Below are positions 55,226 to 64,000 of a stretch of 64,000 nucleotides of DNA, one piece after another. The number at the start of each line of letters is the position of its first letter. The first letter of the stretch is position 1. The DNA is taken from the NCBI GenBank assembly GCA_013146195.2, contig CM028379.1, forward strand, positions 91,369,401 to 91,433,400, in the 5' to 3' direction. Below the pieces are notes generated by a model that saw nothing but the letters and a program-made list of their open reading frames with translations, was not told where the DNA came from and made no database searches. The stretch is from Codonopsis lanceolata (lineage: Eukaryota; Streptophyta; Magnoliopsida; Asterales; Campanulaceae). Both the position numbers and the translations under genes were made by a program.

Positions 55226-55230
55226 GTATT

Positions 55231-55596
55231 TAGGACTGACGATGGGTGGGGTGGGTCGTGTATGGGTTGGGTCGAAATGGGTAACGGGTCATGACCCGTT
55301 ATGACTCAAAATTAAATTAAATTGGTCGAAATGGGTAACAGTCAGAACGTGTTGACCTGTTTCAGCCCACATTTTCCATCAAAAAGTTGCATTTATATAG
55401 CCAAAAAAATAGCTAGCCGAAATGGGTCACAGGTTCAACCCGCTTTAAGCCGACATAAATCGATCCGATATTTTTTAGATTAAAATGGGTAGCTCGTTTC
55501 AACCCAAAAAAAATTAACAAATCGGGTTGAATCGGATAATTTTCAATCCGAGTTAAATGAGTTAATGGTTTTTTTTAATTGTAAATGTCAAGCCTA
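55231..55596. mobile_element. hAT-like element (366 bp)
   Basis: Starts TAGGACTGACGATGGG and ends AAATGTCAAGCCTA, imperfect inverted ends. Flanking 8-mers ATAGTATT and GTTGTATT agree at six of eight positions. The interior is rich in GAAATGGGTAAC, GGGTCATGACCC and GGTTCAACCCG words and is related to 43533-43852. It directly abuts the TRIM-like element. Confidence 0.65.
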
Positions 55597-56616
55597 GTTG
55601 TATTATGTGTTTATAAATTGATGAGGTTTCATGGAACCATACTTCAGGTGTTTTTTATTGAACATTTTACTTTTAAATAATTTGGAGTTGTACTATTAGA
55701 ACATTGACCAATAATAGCCTGTTGCTTTCTTTTTTTTATATCCCTCAAGCTATCGATAGGAAGTCAAAAAAGATGAGAATATTGATCAATATATTAGTTA
55801 TTCAAGCTGGAGACTAAAGTTGTAAGTAACAATTCAAAAAAATGGCATTAAACTACCTCATATAGAGACTATATTGAGTGATTAAATGTTGACATTCAGA
55901 GGCTTGATTACTTGCAGTTGCAGTGTGTGTTTTGAGTTATGACTTATGACCATAAGCTCTTGTTGACAATTCACCCTTGATATTTAATAAATGGCTAGAA
56001 AACCAAAATTAAAAACAATCGAAGATGAATCATTCTTTGTTAACGAATTGAAGGATGTTTATGGTTTTTTTTTCCTTTCATATTCAGGAATTTGAAGATG
56101 GAAATTTGATTAGTTATTATTCATGTACTTCTTCGTTTCTGAGTAAAAAGTTAACTATTCTATTTTGAGACGTTTCACTTAAAAAGTCAACTTTCAACAA
56201 TTAAATTTACTATTTATAGCTTAGGAAAGTAAAGTTGGAGGACAAAATTTGAAGATTGTATAGTAGAGTTGATATGTATTCTAAATGTACTCAAGTTTCG
56301 CTCCTTTTCTCCGACTCCTTTCGTAAATGTGTTGTTAATATTTTCTATTTTCTTCTTCTCCAATCGGCATCAATATTTGACTTTAGATTAGACCAATGAC
56401 ATTCTCAATGAGCTATTGAGCTCTATGGACCAAAGCCGTATGTTGTTTGGCTTCAATTGGCGGCCGAAAATCTTGTTCAGCTGATTGTCTTCTTTTAGAG
56501 GTTCCTAGGTTGGTATCCATAAATGTCATATCTCTAATCTCATAGCATTAATGGTCATCTTTATATATTACTCTCTGCATTCAACAAAATTATTGTGTAT
56601 CATTCTACACTTTGTG
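55597..56616. other. Gene-free stretch
   Basis: Ordinary AT-rich DNA. No recognised gene, repeat or element ends. Confidence 0.5.
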
Positions 56617-57309
56617 TAGGGCTGGCAAAAAGTCTCATTTTTCTGTCCCGACCTGACACGTGTCCCGATCCCGACCCGACATAATCTCGATTCCCGACTT
56701 TGTCGGGATTTTTCCTGCCCGACTTATTTCAGGACGGAATTCGGGAAATTTATCAATCCCGTCGTGATTCCCGACCCGTCCCGACTAATTTTTTATTTTT
56801 TTTTTATTTTTTTTTTAAATTTGTTAAAAACTTTTTTTAATTTTTAATTTTTTTTAAATATTTTGAGTGTGTACTGTTGTCAAGCCAAAAAACTATCTTT
56901 CAAACAATATCTATTGTATACTTGCTAAAATTATTTAATGGTATTTGTTAAATTTATTTTCACAATGTTGTGGTTTTTTTTTTTTGTCTATCAAGTTTCT
57001 ACACTTAATGCAACTCTTCTCCTGCGAGTGAGTGATGCGTTTTGTTCATAATGACAAATTCATCAATACCCACCATTAAGTAAATATTTAGGTATACTTA
57101 TAAATATACAGTCTAAAATCTTAATCATGATGGAAACATTTTAAAAATATTTTAGTTTCAGAGATATTGTTCATAAATATTATAGTCGGGATTACGAGAT
57201 TTTTATCTCCCGACACTTATCGGGAACGGGATCGGAAAGGAAATTGAAAATCCCGAATTATATCAGGATAAGGCTAATCGGGACGGATCCCGTCCCGATT
57301 CCACCCCTA
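56617..57309. mobile_element. hAT-like non-autonomous element 3 (693 bp)
   Basis: Starts TAGGGCTGGCAAAA and ends ATTCCACCCCTA, with an exact 8-bp duplication ACTTTGTG (56609-56616 and 57310-57317). Both ends are rich in CCCGACCCG/GGGATCGG words; the centre is AT-rich. It has no transposase. The ends resemble those of elements 1 and 2 (TAGGGGTGGCAA) but the interior is different. Confidence 0.88.
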
Positions 57310-57317
57310 ACTTTGTG

Positions 57318-58206
57318 TGGGAAGAGATGTAGTTAATTTAACCATTAAAATTAGTGCATTAATTCTTTATTAACCTTCTAGATTATTCAATTCGAATTAT
57401 TCAAAATATTTCACTACATATTCTATGAGTACCGATTCTATATGGATTAATCACGAGTCGCAATATGGTTGGTGCATGCGGGAATTACCATCAATCTAGT
57501 AACATTAATCTTTATCTATTTTATAATTGTCAAAAAGTGGAGTTTTGATCTTCAACTGCATGCTATTAACAGGAGTAACTTACCTGCTCTAATCGTGTTA
57601 ACAAAATCAAAATAAATTAGCACGTTGTTTTACACCAAGGCATGCACTGTAAAATTAAACATTTTGTTTATTTCAGTCTATAATTAAATTTTAATATAGA
57701 AAAAGAATCTAGAAATCAAATCATTTTGCTGTCTTGTGTATTTCCCGGTCTATTTTGAATACAAAAATGTTATGTTCGTAACTATTCTTACAACTATTTC
57801 TAATTATTGTTACAGCTAATTTTTAATGAAGGCCAAAGTTGTTTTTCACCAAACACATTTAGCCCCCATCATCATCGGTATCAATAATAAACTAATTATA
57901 AGAAGTGGAAGAAGAAGAAGAAAATAAAAGAACATTGATTATAATCTAATAGCTAGGGTAATAATAATACATGAGATTAGGTTGATGCAACTAATCTAAG
58001 GAGCATGAGCCTCAATTTGAGTTCATTGACGCACGATACCCCTAGCAAGTTCCACTAGGAGGAAGTGATCCCGCACTTTACAAGGAAGATTATACCCAAA
58101 AAAAAAAAAAATGAAAATACTACTATTTAAAGTTTTGAAGTAAAATTTAAAAAAAAAAAAAAAGAGTAATTGAACGATTGCCCGCTCACTCTATAGGGTC
58201 GGCTAG
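57318..58206. other. Gene-free stretch downstream of paralog 4
   Basis: Only poly(A) runs near 58098 and 58150 stand out. Confidence 0.5.
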
Positions 58207-58581
58207 CTAGTCGGTAGCCAATTCACGAGAAGCCATCATGTTCTTGTAAATTTCAAAAAGGAGCCTATCTTGGAATTCTTGATTGGTATAGGTAGGAAGA
58301 ACTTTGCGGGCCATTGGAATTCTTTTTCCATTATTGTTCAAGCTGCCATTGTTTCCGGCCACGTTGAGCATCATATTGAGGTACGCATTCCTGAGCATGC
58401 TCCAAATCTTTGACGGCGAACTCATCCTCAAACGCAACTTTGGAAATTTTTTCATCTTCCAAGATCGCTTATTTTCCGAGCATCCAAACTTGGTGATCTT
58501 CATGTTCTTCTTGTGGCATTTTCCATCCACTTGATGGTATTTACTTCTCATACCATGCTGCTTTCTTGAAAATATCTCCAT
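58207..58581 (-). CDS. Paralog 4 of the unidentified small basic protein family (124 aa, most diverged)
   Basis: Starts MEIFSRKQHG. It has KKNMKITKFGCSENKRSWKMK, a SPSKIWSMLRNAYLNMMLNVAG block, GKRIPMARKVLPTYT, and QEFQDRLLFEIYKNMMASRELATD. The order of blocks is as in the other three, but the N-terminal Arg cluster is weaker. It is intronless and uninterrupted. Conservation is highest in RNAY(I/V/L)N(L/M)ML and in the C-terminal E(F)xxRL(V/L)xEIYKNxxASRELAT, so these are the likely functional parts. Function unknown. Confidence 0.78.
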   Translation of the reverse strand: MEIFSRKQHGMRSKYHQVDGKCHKKNMKITKFGCSENKRSWKMKKFPKLRLRMSSPSKIWSMLRNAYLNMMLNVAGNNGSLNNNGKRIPMARKVLPTYTNQEFQDRLLFEIYKNMMASRELATD

Positions 58582-58613
58582 ATCTTTTTCTAGCTATAGC
58601 TCACAAGCCAGGA

Positions 58614-58636
58614 GAGAGAGAGAGAGAGAGAAAGAG
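58614..58636. repeat. (GA)n microsatellite in the leader of paralog 4
   Basis: About 10 GA units (CT on the gene strand) between the TATA box and the start codon, a common position for CT-rich leaders in plants. Confidence 0.85.
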
Positions 58637-58682
58637 ATGGTTATTGCAGATTGTTTGTATGATCTATCTATTTACATAGGTG

Positions 58683-58730
58683 TATATAGTAACTCTGATA
58701 GCTATGGCGGCTGAAAGGTAGTCAACATTG
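58683..58730 (-). promoter_or_regulatory. Promoter of paralog 4: TATA-like box and TTGAC core
   Basis: CTATATA at 58683-58689, about 102 bases before the ATG, and CAATGTTGACT at 58720-58730 on the gene strand. Confidence 0.45.
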
Positions 58731-58753
58731 TTGTATTCTTTTATCAACTCATA

Positions 58754-58930
58754 CTCCCTCCTTTCAAAAAAACAAATCCTCTTTTCTTTGTGCTGTCCTA
58801 AAATATTCGCATTTCTAAGAAAAAGATAAAATTAAAATGTAGATTTTTGAAGATACAAAGCTTGTAAAACTAGTACAAATTTTAAATTATTTGACTTGTC
58901 AAATGAAACTAAATTTTGGGTACGAGGGAG
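58754..58930. mobile_element. Stowaway-like MITE 3 (177 bp)
   Basis: Left end CTCCCTCCTTTC, right end GGGTACGAGGGAG, TA on both sides. The interior differs from MITEs 1 and 2, so it is a separate family. It lies about 170 bases upstream of paralog 4's TTGAC core region. Confidence 0.7.
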
Positions 58931-59128
58931 TATTATTTTGGAAACCCCTCGACTGTTCTCAATACCAATGGAGCCCTCTAGCTAGAAGTTTAAAAACTCG
59001 TGAAACAACTATAGGAAAGTTTATTCACAACAACTACGGTTAAAAAGATTTGTTGTCCGACTATTTTACCCTTACTCTTATCACTTTAAATAGCAAGATG
59101 AAGAAATCAAAATAGGGAGAGGAAGGAT

Positions 59129-59376
59129 TGTAAGAGAGAGAGAAAGAGATCTCAATACTATTCAAACGGAATCTATTTTCTTCATATTACAAAGAGGGAT
59201 CTCCATATGTATTTATCCTAACAGAATAGAGAAGAGAGAGAATATTCTAACAGAAAGCTACTGGCTTAAGAGCCTAAAACAAAGAAGCTATCAGCCTAAC
59301 TAATTCACCCAAAGTCACGTGTCCAATGGCTCTTTGTGCACCTTACCTTTGCTCTTCCTTGGTGATATCTATATCA
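59129..59376 (-). repeat. 3' LTR of copia H
   Basis: 248 bases from TGTAAGAGAGAG to GATATCTATATCA on the plus strand, with TG...CA ends, followed by CCCCCTCAGTG, the purine tract on the element's strand. Confidence 0.7.
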
Positions 59377-59399
59377 CCCCCTCAGTGAAGGTGTTGAAC

Positions 59400-60779
59400 A
59401 AGTTCAAAACATGAAGCTTGATGAGGGAAGGAGATAGAGTCCAATGGTAAGGCCTTGGCAAAAAGATCACCATTGATTAGACGAAGAAACATGAAACATG
59501 TAGATAAGCCCAAATTGATACGATCTCTAATGAGATGACAAATCAATCTCAATATGTTTGGTTTGTTTCAGGTAAAGACAGATTTGCGCCCAATTGCAGG
59601 GCAAACACAATTATCAGGGAATAAAGGAACACGAGTAAGACTGTCTATACCAAAGTCCTGAGAAGATTGACCAACCAAACCACTTCACAACACATTAGCC
59701 ATACTTGCGATACTCGGCTTCACAGGGAAGATTTGGAGACCACAGATTGCTTTTTAGCCTTCCAGAAATAAAAGAGGTGCCTAAAAGAACACAATAACCT
59801 AACAAAGACTTCTAGTATCGGACATGCCGCCTACCGAGTCACAATCAGATAAGTGAGTTGGAGAGGATTAGAAGGAGTATAGAAGACCTCGTCCAATGCT
59901 ACCTTTGATATATCGACCAGACTTTAAAGCAACTTGCCAATGAAGCTCACGAGGAGCAAATGCCTTTAAACTAGCTCAAGATATGAACCTCATATGATAA
60001 GTCAGTCTGGTGATGGTTAGATAAACCGGTCTACCCACCGGCCTCCCAGAGGCATGGGATTAGCAAGCAGTCACCACTTATCTGAGTCGCTTTATGTTTC
60101 TTCTCGAAAAGGGATCTTGATGCCTTTGTGCCATTAAACCAAAGATCAAACACAATATCCAAAGAATACTTTCTCCGTGGATACATATACCCTATGGATC
60201 TAGCTATCTCAATGCCAAGAAAGAACTTTAAGGGACCTAAATGTTTAATATTGACTAGGCATGTGTGAACTTGACATCGTTAATGACACCACCATTTCAC
60301 CCACCACCAAGATGTCATCTCGATACAACTTATTGTAGTGAAGGAGTCCGTCCACCATGGAGAGTAAACAAGGTGTGATCATGCTTGGATTCTACAAAGC
60401 CATACTAAACCAGAGCAAAAGAAAATTTACTATACCATTACATGGGTACCTGTTTAAGGCCATATAGATATTTAAGGAGCTTACACACCACTGGCTTGTT
60501 GGATGACCTGTCAGATAGATGAGATGGCAAGGGATAACCCTAAGGCAAGGTCATGTATACTTCCTCATCTAAGTCACCATGAAGAAAGGCATTGGCAACA
60601 TCCACCTGAGATAGTTGCCAACCCTTAATTGCAGTCAGGGCAAGAAACACTCTCATGGTTGTCATCATTGCCACAGGGGCAAAAGTCTCAAAACAATCCT
60701 CCCCCTCAGTTTGAGTAAAGCCTTTTGCCACTAATCTAGCCTTATACTTGTTCAAAGTTCCATCTGCATTATATTTCAA
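59400..60779 (-). pseudogene. Copia H RT and RNase H remnant
   Basis: 60540-60779 has ARLVAKGFTQTEGEDC and VDVANAFLHGDLDEEVYM, clear RVT_2 motifs. To the left the sequence keeps recognisable copia fragments in many frames, including an EAEYRKYG-like stretch near 59690 and a KHIEIDL-like stretch near 59530, with many stops and small deletions. It is older than copia G by appearance. Confidence 0.78.
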
Positions 60780-60928
60780 CCTATAGATCTACTTACACCC
60801 TACTACCCTTACCACTAGGCAACTACTCACTTAATTCCTGTGTATTATTTTGTTCAAGAGCGTAAAGCTCCCAGCTCATAGCCTCATACCAATTGGGATC
60901 TTTCAAGGCCTGGGTGTATGATGTAGGT

Positions 60929-61624
60929 TCAGATAAAGAGGAGGTGTGACAGATGTAGGAAAAATAATGTGATGAAATCCCAGAGTAAGAGATAGCTAGG
61001 ACTTATACTTGGATGGAATGACCTTCTGCCTAACAGGTCTGAAGGGGGGTGGGCAGGAGAAGCAGGAGTTTCAAAAGAGACATGTGACTCAACAGGGATG
61101 GAAGAAGGAATATCTGAGTCAGATATGATATGTGAGGGCAAGACAGGATCTGAAACATTGATGTTGGGATCTGAAACATTCTGGATAAGGTCAGTTTCTT
61201 CAAGAGGAGTGATATTGGGAGAAGAAAACATAGGAGAAATGCTAACGGAGGAAGGCTGTGAGGATTGATATGGAAAGATACGTTCATGAAATGTAACATC
61301 CCTAGAATAAGAGATCTTATGAGTGGATAGATTGTAGACCTTGTATGCCTTCTTGCCATAAGGGTAACCAAGGAAGATGCATTTGGTAGCTCTAGGAGAA
61401 AACTTGTCCCTACTTGATTTGAGAGTGGAAGCATAACATAAGTAACCAAATACCCTTAGGTGACCATAGGAAGGAAATTTGTGAAGAAGTATTTCATAGG
61501 GTGATTTATGATGAAGAAGAGGAGTGGGAGTTCTATTGATGAGGTATGTGGCTGTGAGAACACAGTCTCCCCAAAATTTAATGGGTAGGTGAGCTTGAAA
61601 TCTAAAAGCCCTAGCTACATTCAC
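60929..61624 (-). pseudogene. Copia H integrase C-terminal part
   Basis: A 231-residue frame has NVARAFRFQAHLPIKFWGD, TATYLINRTPTP, LRVFGYLCYAS and KCIFLGYPYGKKAYKVYNL, then a Ser/Pro-rich linker. The catalytic D,D,E core is missing because it lies on the far side of the CACTA insertion. The apparent start Met is internal to the original polyprotein. Confidence 0.85.
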
Positions 61625-62089
61625 TACAAAAAAAAATGAACTCTTGTGACACTTTATAAGAGGCTCTTTTTGAAATGCCTCATAAAACTATCTATCGGGG
61701 CTTTTAAAAGTGTCATTTTAAAAATTGTCAGTTTTTTTTAAAAAAGCCTTGTAAAGTTATTTCTTGGGGCTTTTATAAGTGTCATTTTACCAAGTAGCAC
61801 ATAATTTTTTGAAAAGCCTTATAAAGTGGTCTATTAGGGCCTTTTTAAATGCTGTTTAATTTAGTATTGTGTTGAGGCACTTCATAGTTCATAGTTAGCC
61901 CCATATTTGTTGCCGCCCTAAAATTTCACAAACGCGGGATTTTTTTTTGACAATGGCGCACAAACCTTTTCCCATTCCCGCACTTCTTTTTTTTCCCCCT
62001 TTCCCACATTGGTTATTTTCCCCCAATTCCCAACCGCATTCTTCTATTCTCCTTGCCCTTTCAGGTTAATTTCCACCGCTGCCAGCAAC

Positions 62090-62500
62090 AACTTCTCTCT
62101 TCATCTTTCTTCATCAATTGAAAAATTGAGGTTTTGATTTTGTAGGTGCTAGCCCCACACTCTTCATCTCTCTATCTATAATTTTTACATTTTCTCTCTT
62201 CATCTCTCAATTTGATTTTTTTTCCCTTTATCAATTAGAAAAATGGGGTTTTGCTTTTGCAGGTGCTACCCACGCATTCATTCCTGGTAATTCTGAATTA
62301 GCCGTAGTGCTAGTCGCGTAAGTCTCTCTCTTCATCTATATATCTCTTTTTTTTTTCCTCCATCAATTCAAAAATTGGGGTTTTCATTCTGCAATGTGAT
62401 AACCTGGTAAGTCTCTCTCTTCATCTCTGATTTTTTTTTCCTTTATCAATTAAAAAATTGGGGTTTTCATTTTGCTACCTACCCGTTCATTCCTGATAAT
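62090..62500 (+). repeat. Four imperfect ~100-bp repeats with intron-end-like motifs
   Basis: Each unit has CTCTCTCTTCATCT, a T-run, then ATCAATT-AAAAATTG-GGTTTT followed by a pyrimidine-rich TTTTGCAG-like end. Two are followed by GTGCTA. They start at about 62100, 62225, 62358 and 62443. They look like duplicated intron 3' ends in the leader of a CACTA transcript. Confidence 0.65.
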
Positions 62501-62521
62501 TGTGTGTGTGTGTGTGTGTGT
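62501..62521. repeat. (GT)n microsatellite
   Basis: About 10 GT units. Confidence 0.9.
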
Positions 62522-63929
62522 AAGAGAAAGAGAGAACTAACCTGTTTGGATCTTATAAAGTTTGGGGAAAGAGAAAAGGGCTATTGAAGTAATTCATAAA
62601 GTAGGGAATTCATCATTAAGTAATTCAATGTCCTAGATTCATAAATTATGGACTTCTTAAATATCCTTCTAATATGCTTATCCAATAGTAAACATTTAGT
62701 TGTTACACCAACATAAACACTTCCATAAACTAGAGTATCTAGTCTAAACCAGCAATCCCACAACTCAAGCTAGGATGAATTTTCTTTTAGACAGAAACTG
62801 CTGCAAAAAAATGGATGCCACATTGATATCGACCCCCTTTTGATAATGACGATGGATTTGCATAAAAGCATGACATAAAGAAGATATGATTTTCTTTTAC
62901 ACTGTAATAAGAAAACATAGTCAGATGAAAGTTTTGGTCCAAAAGGATATGATTTTTTTAATATTAGAATTTAGAAAGGATATGAATATCTATGGAAAAG
63001 AAGAAAAAAAATCACTCATAGATGCAAAATGGATCAAATAAGTCTTTAATCTATACTCTTGAATTAGTGAACACTCTAGAGAATGATACTGAAAGTTAAA
63101 TGCAGAACACACAGATCCTTGAAAAAGCCTTTCTTGCATGCTGGCTCATCTAATAACAGTTGTAAGACATCTATTTCACCTTGTAAATCTGTAAAGCATC
63201 ATAATGTATTTCACTTCCACATTTATGTCTTCAGTTTAACTGCCCCAAAATTTTATATAAACTGTCTTAGAAGGATAAAAGAGGACACAAAGGGTGGGCT
63301 TGATGATAACCTTGGATTGGGTGGAACTGAGTTGATATGTAGCCAAACCCAAGTTATTGGGAAAAAGGCCAAGTTAAGTTGAGTTGATCAGCTTAAATTA
63401 ACTTGGCAATTTTATGTCTTCTTTTATATGTTTCCACCTTGTCCCGCATATGTTAATGTAGTTCTGCCAGTTTTATTTAAGTTTCAAAGTTAAGTTTTGT
63501 CTTGAAATTTATTTGTACAAGCTCTTTACTGTTTTTTAAAGTGCCACTTTGGCAGTGTTATTGTTGTTTTTATGTTGCCACTCTGCAAATTGTATAATTT
63601 TCTTGGTGCTACGGCTCAACTGAGAGATTTTGCTTCGTTTATTATTCTCTTGGTGCTCAAAGGTGATCTGATTCTCCTTGTAGTCACTCTTTGTAGACTT
63701 TGTCAATAACATTTCTTTAGATTAATTCCTTTTGTATACTTCCTCTATAAGTCTTCTAAATTTGCTGCTCAAGTTCTTTGTGGAGGCAGTTGTGTGTATT
63801 TGAACTGTATTTCAATCATGTGCTAATTTTCCATGAGAATGTAGGACATTGGGAGGTCAAACCATGACATCTAGTGATCTCCTCCTCCCCCCACCCACCC
63901 CAACGAGAAAATAAATAAATATGCAAGTA
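62522..63929. other. CACTA-2 interior without a recognised gene
   Basis: AT-rich, with small frames at 62581-62763 (-) and 63083-63382 (+) that match nothing I know. A C-run near 63888-63900. Confidence 0.4.
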
Positions 63930-64000
63930 AATAGCCGATGCGTATGCGGAAGCTTGATTCAACAAATGCTTCCAGCTTTTTGGGCAGCCCTATGGCTATA

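Larger units (their letters stand above)
59129..61623 (-). mobile_element. Copia element H, minus strand, cut by CACTA-2
   Basis: 3' LTR at 59129-59376, purine tract GAGGGGG next to it, decayed RNase H and RT (59380-60780), and integrase C-terminal part (60929-61623). At 61624 the coding sequence is replaced by a CACTA terminus; the upstream half (gag, protease, 5' LTR) must lie beyond the window. No frame links the domains. Confidence 0.85.
61624..64000. mobile_element. CACTA transposon 2, left part, running off the window
   Basis: CACTACAAAAAAAAATGAAC at 61624 interrupts copia H coding sequence. Subterminal repeats follow (61650-61860), with GTGTCATTTTA, AAAGCC and GGGGCTTTTA words repeated in both orientations. 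A segment at 63930-64000 matches CACTA-1 at 22461-22540 in reverse, linking the two elements. No transposase is visible in this part. The plus-strand frame at 63083-63382 is unrecognised. Confidence 0.75.

Noticed and set aside
58080..58160. Poly(A) runs as possible LINE or SINE tails
   Set aside because: No retroposon body is recognisable on either side.

Overview
The window looks like nuclear DNA of a flowering plant, probably a dicot. It is AT-rich, densely packed with Ty1/copia retrotransposons, CACTA, hAT, MULE, Helitron and Stowaway-like elements, and has TATA-box promoters and intron-like splice signals. No operon, rRNA, tRNA or CRISPR structure was seen. The only apparently intact host genes are four small paralogous genes, all on the minus strand, at 28988-29386, 32016-32435, 51111-51518 and 58207-58581. 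They encode basic proteins of 124-139 residues that I do not recognise. All share a block ending in RELAT, a CTATATA-type TATA box 64-102 bases before the start codon, and W-box-like TTGAC cores further upstream.

Left part (1-25.9 kb). Bases 1-3128 hold a minus-strand copia fragment with one LTR and a decayed gag. From 4768 to about 23.8 kb lies a nested cluster. A minus-strand copia (A) is split by a CACTA element (15698-23523), by a full-length plus-strand copia (C, 9489-14849), and by a second minus-strand copia (B, 4768-8575). B and C each carry a related hAT element with 8-bp target duplications. The CACTA element carries three exon-like pieces of a WDR74/NSA1-like WD40 gene. A LINE tail (24.7-25.9 kb) is split by a solo LTR.

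Middle part (25.9-44 kb). This part holds Stowaway-like MITEs, two head-to-tail Helitron-like elements, MULE-like long inverted repeats, paralogs 1 and 2, two old segmental duplications (one carrying a MITE), and smaller inverted-repeat elements. Long stretches are plain AT-rich DNA with no recognisable gene.

Right part (44-64 kb). A young minus-strand copia (G, 44928-50037) sits inside an older plus-strand copia fragment. Paralog 3 follows, then a gag/pol-less LTR element filled with ~75-bp repeats (53309-55225), two hAT elements and paralog 4. A minus-strand copia (H, 59129-61623) is cut by a second CACTA element that runs off the window.

All retroelement reading frames are broken by stops, frameshifts or insertions. 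Their boundaries were read by eye from terminal repeats and target duplications; no alignment or database search was run.
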